From the NCBI GenBank assembly GCA_016193385.1, contig JACPSF010000116.1:1-8512 (forward strand): a stretch of 8,512 nt of DNA, given 5' to 3'. The position numbers and the translations under genes are program-made. Positions 5,176 through 8,512 of this stretch are shown piece after piece. Below the pieces are notes generated by a model. The model was not told where the DNA came from. It ran no database searches and saw nothing but the letters and a program-made list of their open reading frames with translations. Each line of letters starts with the position of its first letter. The stretch's first letter is position 1. The stretch is from Deltaproteobacteria bacterium. Its GTDB lineage: Bacteria > Desulfobacterota_B > Binatia > UBA9968.

Positions 5176-5412
5176 ATGAAGCAACCAACGAAGCACTTTG
5201 CTTTGTGCATCGATAATACTGACTATGAGGCATCATTGATCCCCGGCAAAGTCTATCGGCTTCTCCCGGATCCGAGAGCTGCCAAGGACGATTTCGTGCG
5301 CATAGTTGACGAGAGCGGCGAGGACTACCTTTACCACAAGAGGCATTTTGTCTTTGTTGACTTCCCTAAAGCGGTCAAAAAGAAATTGCTGGCGCTAGAG
5401 AATCCCGTCTAA
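5176..5412 (+). CDS. Small conserved hypothetical protein (78 residues)
   Basis: The protein matches a widespread family of short uncharacterised bacterial proteins. Its conserved core is a CIDN..YEASL start (residues 11-20), then GKVYRLLPDP.A and R.VDESGEDYLY (40-54). A short F.FVDFPKAVKKKL tail closes it. The predicted fold is a small beta-rich domain. There is no signal peptide, membrane segment or catalytic motif. The start is the ATG at 5176 with GGACGAG a few bases upstream. It is the only plus-strand gene in the window and lies between the cassette array and the metabolic operon, converging with the UbiD gene (91 bases between stops). It has no attC next to it, so it is more likely chromosomal than a cassette. 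No function is known. Confidence 0.8.
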   Translation: MKQPTKHFALCIDNTDYEASLIPGKVYRLLPDPRAAKDDFVRIVDESGEDYLYHKRHFVFVDFPKAVKKKLLALENPV

Positions 5413-5503
5413 CCACTTGCAGAGGTTGCTTGCCACCTTACGGTTTAATATCTTGAAAGTCAGGAAAAGAGCGAGCGCGATATAGTCCGGCAGGTTATCC
5501 CGG

Positions 5504-6976
5504 TCACTGGCCGAAAAGCCTGCTGCCCCATTTCTCCAGCAGGGACCTGCGTAGCTCCGGGCTGATTTGGGCCACGGGATAGGCGCGATCTTTCCATTCA
5601 TAGGGCCAGCAAGCGTCAATGATCGCTTTGGAGGTGAAGGTGTCTGTGGGATTTCGTCCTATCTCTTTCTTGTCTGGCGACAGAGCGGGGTCGGCCGAGC
5701 TGCTGCGGCAGCGCCGGATGATCTCGATGGAGCGCTCCGGATCGGTGCGACTGGCAATCGCCCAAATAACGTCGCCCAGATCCGTAGGGTTAATATCCTC
5801 ATCCACTACGATCGTATAGCGCCCGACGTAAACGCCGGTCCGCGACTGCGACGCCAGCAGCCCCGCTTGCCGGGCATGGCCCGGATAAAGCTGTCGGATG
5901 GCCACCACATTGAACAATCGCCCGCCTCCGACCTCATGCATCCAAACCCCTTGGACGCCCGGCACCCCCGCCTCCTCCAGCTCGTGCCACATCGTTGCCG
6001 AGCGGAAGACACTCTGCGGGAAACCCACGTCTTGCGGCGGCTTTGCGGGATGAGAGACAGTCAGAATGGGATTGTCGCGGTGAAGAACTGTCTTGACATG
6101 AACCACCGGCTCTGGCACAGGCTTGAGGCCGCAGTTGGCGTAATAGCCGGCCCATTCGCCGAAAGGCCCTTCGGGTTGGAGTTCCCCTGGGAAGCATTCC
6201 CCCTCGACCACGATCTCCGCCCGAGCCGGAATCGGAAGTCCGGTGAAAGGACCAGGGATCACCTCAATCGGTTCCCCCTTGAGCCCGCCAGCGAAGTCGT
6301 ATTCCGAGACTCCCCAAGGCACTTCATTGAAAGAAGTAAGCCAAACAACAGGATCAGCGCCGATGACGACCGCTACCTTCATGGGCTGGCCGCGGGCGAA
6401 ATAAAGGTCATCTCTCATGATCCTGCCGTGCCTTCCGGGACTGATGTGGAGCGCAAATTTATCCCGCCCAAACACCATGCAGCGATACGTGCCGAGGTTG
6501 ACCCAACCGGAATCGGGATCTCGGGTCACCACGGCATGGGCCGTGCCGATGTACCTACCGCCGTCCAACTCGTGCTGGTGCGGCACAGGGAATTTCAACA
6601 GGTCCACCTGATCCCCGACATCGACGTTCTCTTGCACCGGGCCGGATTCGACCACTCGTGGAGGAATGAGAGTAAGATTCCGTATCTTCTGCCGGCACGC
6701 CCGCACGAAATCCAATTTGTCCTCGGAGTCCAGGGTCAGTCCGAGAGCCAGGGCGAGACGTTTCGGCGAGTTCAGCTGGTTAAACAGGGCTCTGAACCCC
6801 TTCGGATAACCTTGGATTTCATCAAAGAGGAGGGCCGGGATGAATGCCTTCGATTCTCGACAGGCCAGCTCGGCCAAACCGGCCATCTCCAGCTTCCAGT
6901 CCGCTCCGCTGATGGACTTTAGCTCACCGCACTTTGCCACCGACTCCAGCCATTCTCGAAGGTCTCTTGCCACCAC
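5504..6976 (-). CDS. UbiD family decarboxylase (prFMN-dependent)
   Basis: This 490-residue, full-length UbiD-family enzyme belongs to a group that decarboxylates (or carboxylates) aromatic and alpha,beta-unsaturated acids using prenylated FMN made by UbiX-type enzymes. Visible motifs are NLGTYR (160-165, cofactor and metal site), HISPGRHGR (177-185), and PEGPFGEWAGYY (268-279). The last carries the two conserved glutamates (269 and 274) that match the catalytic pair of Fdc1. VDEDINPTDLGDVIWA (391-405) follows. The substrate cannot be deduced: UbiD relatives include protocatechuate, vanillate and phenylphosphate enzymes. The start is a GTG at 6976 with AAGGGAAGGA just upstream, followed at once by a second GTG. 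It is the last gene of the likely operon, 87 bases after the TctC-like gene. A long plus-strand frame opposite it (5567-6922) is taken as an antisense shadow. Confidence 0.93.
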   Translation of the reverse strand: MVARDLREWLESVAKCGELKSISGADWKLEMAGLAELACRESKAFIPALLFDEIQGYPKGFRALFNQLNSPKRLALALGLTLDSEDKLDFVRACRQKIRNLTLIPPRVVESGPVQENVDVGDQVDLLKFPVPHQHELDGGRYIGTAHAVVTRDPDSGWVNLGTYRCMVFGRDKFALHISPGRHGRIMRDDLYFARGQPMKVAVVIGADPVVWLTSFNEVPWGVSEYDFAGGLKGEPIEVIPGPFTGLPIPARAEIVVEGECFPGELQPEGPFGEWAGYYANCGLKPVPEPVVHVKTVLHRDNPILTVSHPAKPPQDVGFPQSVFRSATMWHELEEAGVPGVQGVWMHEVGGGRLFNVVAIRQLYPGHARQAGLLASQSRTGVYVGRYTIVVDEDINPTDLGDVIWAIASRTDPERSIEIIRRCRSSSADPALSPDKKEIGRNPTDTFTSKAIIDACWPYEWKDRAYPVAQISPELRRSLLEKWGSRLFGQ

Positions 6977-7063
6977 GTCCTTCCCTTTCAGTCATCCGCG
7001 CGGCCCGATTCTCGGCCTGGCCGGGGACACTTTGCCGATTTTCTCTTTGCGCTGCTCGCAGAC

Positions 7064-8083
7064 CTACTTGAAAATTTCTCTAAGCTTCGGCACCAGGGCC
7101 GGCTCAAGCCCAAAGATCTCTCTGACGCTTGCCTCCAGCTCCGCGCCGTCCAAGGGGTTGATGTCCAATTTGGCTTTCTTGGCTTCCGCTAAAAACTCCG
7201 GGTCTTTCATCGTCGCCATGAAAGCCTCGCGCAGGATTTGCACCCGCTCCTTGGGAGTGCCCGGAGGGAGAACATAGGGACGAGCTGCCGGCCCAACGGT
7301 GTGAACGGCTGCCCGAATCAGCTTGCGCGCCTCCTCGGTCTTGGCAAACTCTATGGATATAGGGATATTCGGGAGATCCGGATGGCGTCGAGAGATGGTC
7401 TGAAGAACGATCACCAAATCCCCTGCGTCCAGCTCCTTACGCCAGGTCGCCTTGAATGATTCCCAGGCATTGCACACGCCTTGGACCTCTCCGGCGTGGA
7501 AGGCCAGCCGAACGTCTGCGGTGCCTTTATACCCCGTGACCAGGCGGGCCGGCAGACCTAAAGCTGCAATGAGAACCTTGGGTATGTCGTCTGTCGCCGA
7601 GCCCGGTCCGACGCCGCCGAGAGTGACCATCGTCCTGGAGGCGAGCCATTTTTCCATGCTGTTAATTCCCGCAGCCTTGGATAGACCCACCATATAGTTA
7701 TCCTGGACCGGGACTCCGATGTACTCAAACTTGAGGGAATCGAACTCGATGCCGGGTCGCGATTTGAGAAACTGCTGCTGAAACAGACCGCCGATGAAAT
7801 GGCCGATCGTCAGGCCATCGGGCTTGGCCACCTTGTACGTATAGTTGGCCCCGATGAGAAAGCCGGCCCCGGGCATGTTCTCCACGACGATAACCGGATT
7901 TCCAGGGATGTGCTTGCCCATGTGACGGGCAATCGTGCGAGAATAAGTATCATAGCCGCCTCCGGCCGAAGCCCCCACGATGATGCGCATCGTCTTACCC
8001 TTATAGAACGATTCTTGCCCAAAGGCCGATCCGGCAGAGAATCCGACAAAAAGAGCTACGAGCAAAGACAGCTTCTTGAGCAT
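7064..8083 (-). CDS. Tripartite tricarboxylate transporter substrate-binding protein (TctC/Bug family)
   Basis: This 339-residue periplasmic binding protein has a signal peptide: MLKK, core LSLLVALFVGFSAG, and cleavage probably after SAFG or AFGQ near residue 22. The mature protein shows family hallmarks: FYKGKTMRIIVGASAGGGYD (26-45), then IPGNPVIVVENMPGAG, PDGLTIG, LVTGYKGTADVRLAF and YVLPPGTPKERV. Bug proteins bind carboxylic acids and related anions. They are often encoded without their membrane partners, as here, where no TctA or TctB gene is seen. GGGAGG lies five to nine bases before the ATG, a strong ribosome binding site. It is 63 bases downstream of the molybdopterin enzyme gene and upstream of ubiD, so it probably delivers the acid that the neighbours process. 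The ligand is unknown. Confidence 0.93.
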   Translation of the reverse strand: MLKKLSLLVALFVGFSAGSAFGQESFYKGKTMRIIVGASAGGGYDTYSRTIARHMGKHIPGNPVIVVENMPGAGFLIGANYTYKVAKPDGLTIGHFIGGLFQQQFLKSRPGIEFDSLKFEYIGVPVQDNYMVGLSKAAGINSMEKWLASRTMVTLGGVGPGSATDDIPKVLIAALGLPARLVTGYKGTADVRLAFHAGEVQGVCNAWESFKATWRKELDAGDLVIVLQTISRRHPDLPNIPISIEFAKTEEARKLIRAAVHTVGPAARPYVLPPGTPKERVQILREAFMATMKDPEFLAEAKKAKLDINPLDGAELEASVREIFGLEPALVPKLREIFK

Positions 8084-8146
8084 GGTCCCTCCCGGGTCAT
8101 CTCCGGCTATACACGCCGATGACAGTCCCCTCTTCCATCACGTCAA

Positions 8147-8512
8147 CTATACGGTTGCACCTGTGTAGCGTTCCACCTGGACCAGATTGCTCACGTGGGG
8201 CGCCGTCACGGGACTTTCCGGATCGGTGAAGAAGAGGTTCGGCGTACAGCCCCAATCCACCCCTTCCTTGTCGGGCTCGTAATTTCCCCCGTGATGAATC
8301 ACGATCATCCCGGGAAGAATCCGGGAAGTCACATACGCGGGAATCATCCCAATCCCCTTATCATTGAATACCCGCACCAGATCCCCGTCCTTTATTCCCC
8401 TCGCCTTCGCGTCAGCCACGTTCATCCAGACATTGTGGCGGTAGCAGTCACCACGGAGCAGAGGCACGTTCCAGAAGGTCGTGTGGTTTCGGTATCTCGG
8501 ATAGGCGCTCAG
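8147..8512 (-). CDS. Molybdopterin oxidoreductase (DMSO reductase family), C-terminal part, runs off right edge
   Basis: The minus-strand frame is open from the right edge to a TAG at 8147, giving 121 codons. The visible part is the molybdopterin-dinucleotide-binding domain that ends DMSO-reductase-family enzymes. It has RNHTTFWN, RHNVWMNVADAKARGI (a helix that lies near the cofactor), KDGDLVRVFNDKG, and YVTSRILPGMIVIHHGG followed by NLFFTDPESPVTA and SNLVQVERYTG. The layout G-D-V-V-loop then P-G then hhGg fits enzymes of the DMSO/TMAO reductase or related dehydrogenase type. The catalytic domain and any Fe-S cluster motif lie outside the window. The GTG at 8467 is internal, since the reading frame continues upstream. 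It is the first gene seen of the operon with the TctC-like and UbiD genes. The specific substrate is unknown. Confidence 0.88.
   Translation of the reverse strand: MSAYPRYRNHTTFWNVPLLRGDCYRHNVWMNVADAKARGIKDGDLVRVFNDKGIGMIPAYVTSRILPGMIVIHHGGNYEPDKEGVDWGCTPNLFFTDPESPVTAPHVSNLVQVERYTGATV

Noticed and set aside
5413..5503. Bidirectional terminator between the converging genes
   Set aside because: No stable G+C-rich stem followed by a T run was found. The short AGGT/ACCT pairing is too weak to report.
5567..6922. Long plus-strand open frame of 451 codons
   Set aside because: It lies wholly opposite the UbiD gene, whose motifs are intact. The translation is rich in R, H, P and G without recognisable domains, as expected for an antisense shadow in G+C-rich DNA.

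Overview
The window shows a chromosomal region of a Gram-negative environmental bacterium. The right third is a metabolic operon, G+C-rich by eye, and the left half is a run of integron gene cassettes. The substrate-binding protein gene on the right belongs to a family greatly expanded in Betaproteobacteria and in uncultured lineages related to Rokubacteria and Tectomicrobia. With a UbiD decarboxylase and a DMSO-reductase-family enzyme next to it, one of these groups is plausible. The taxonomic call is a weak inference.

Layout. Positions 1-4712, all genes on the minus strand (transcription runs right to left), form a cassette array. In transcription order it holds a secreted protein (4662-4192), a small membrane protein (4075-3593), an FRG-domain protein (3485-2640), a HEPN-like protein with a TTG start (2533-1982), a GIY-YIG/DUF4357 protein (1881-1036), a second HEPN-like protein (961-353) and the N-terminal part of a further protein running off the left edge (231-1). 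Between successive genes lie attC recombination sites: R'' and R' boxes flanking imperfect inverted repeats with unpaired extra bases. Four are convincing, one is weaker (4081-4143) and one is degenerate (about 248-322). No integron integrase lies at the upstream end of the array, so within this window it is a cluster of attC sites lacking an integrase (CALIN type).

Positions 4713-5175 contain no convincing gene. They hold a plausible sigma-70-type promoter pointing into the array (4797-4825), overlapping hairpins in the predicted leader, short direct repeats and a strong hairpin at 4837-4862. Positions 5176-5412 (plus strand) encode a small conserved hypothetical protein.

Positions 5504-8512 (minus strand) form a probable operon: the C-terminal part of a molybdopterin oxidoreductase (8512-8147), a TctC/Bug-type periplasmic binding protein (8083-7064) and a UbiD-family decarboxylase (6976-5504). 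The set suggests capture and breakdown of an organic or aromatic acid. The substrate cannot be read from the sequence.

The most interesting part is the cassette array. Two of its genes share an Rx4H HEPN-like motif and a similar layout, next to a GIY-YIG nuclease-type protein and an FRG protein. This resembles a small set of mobile defence or toxin genes, though no function is demonstrated here.
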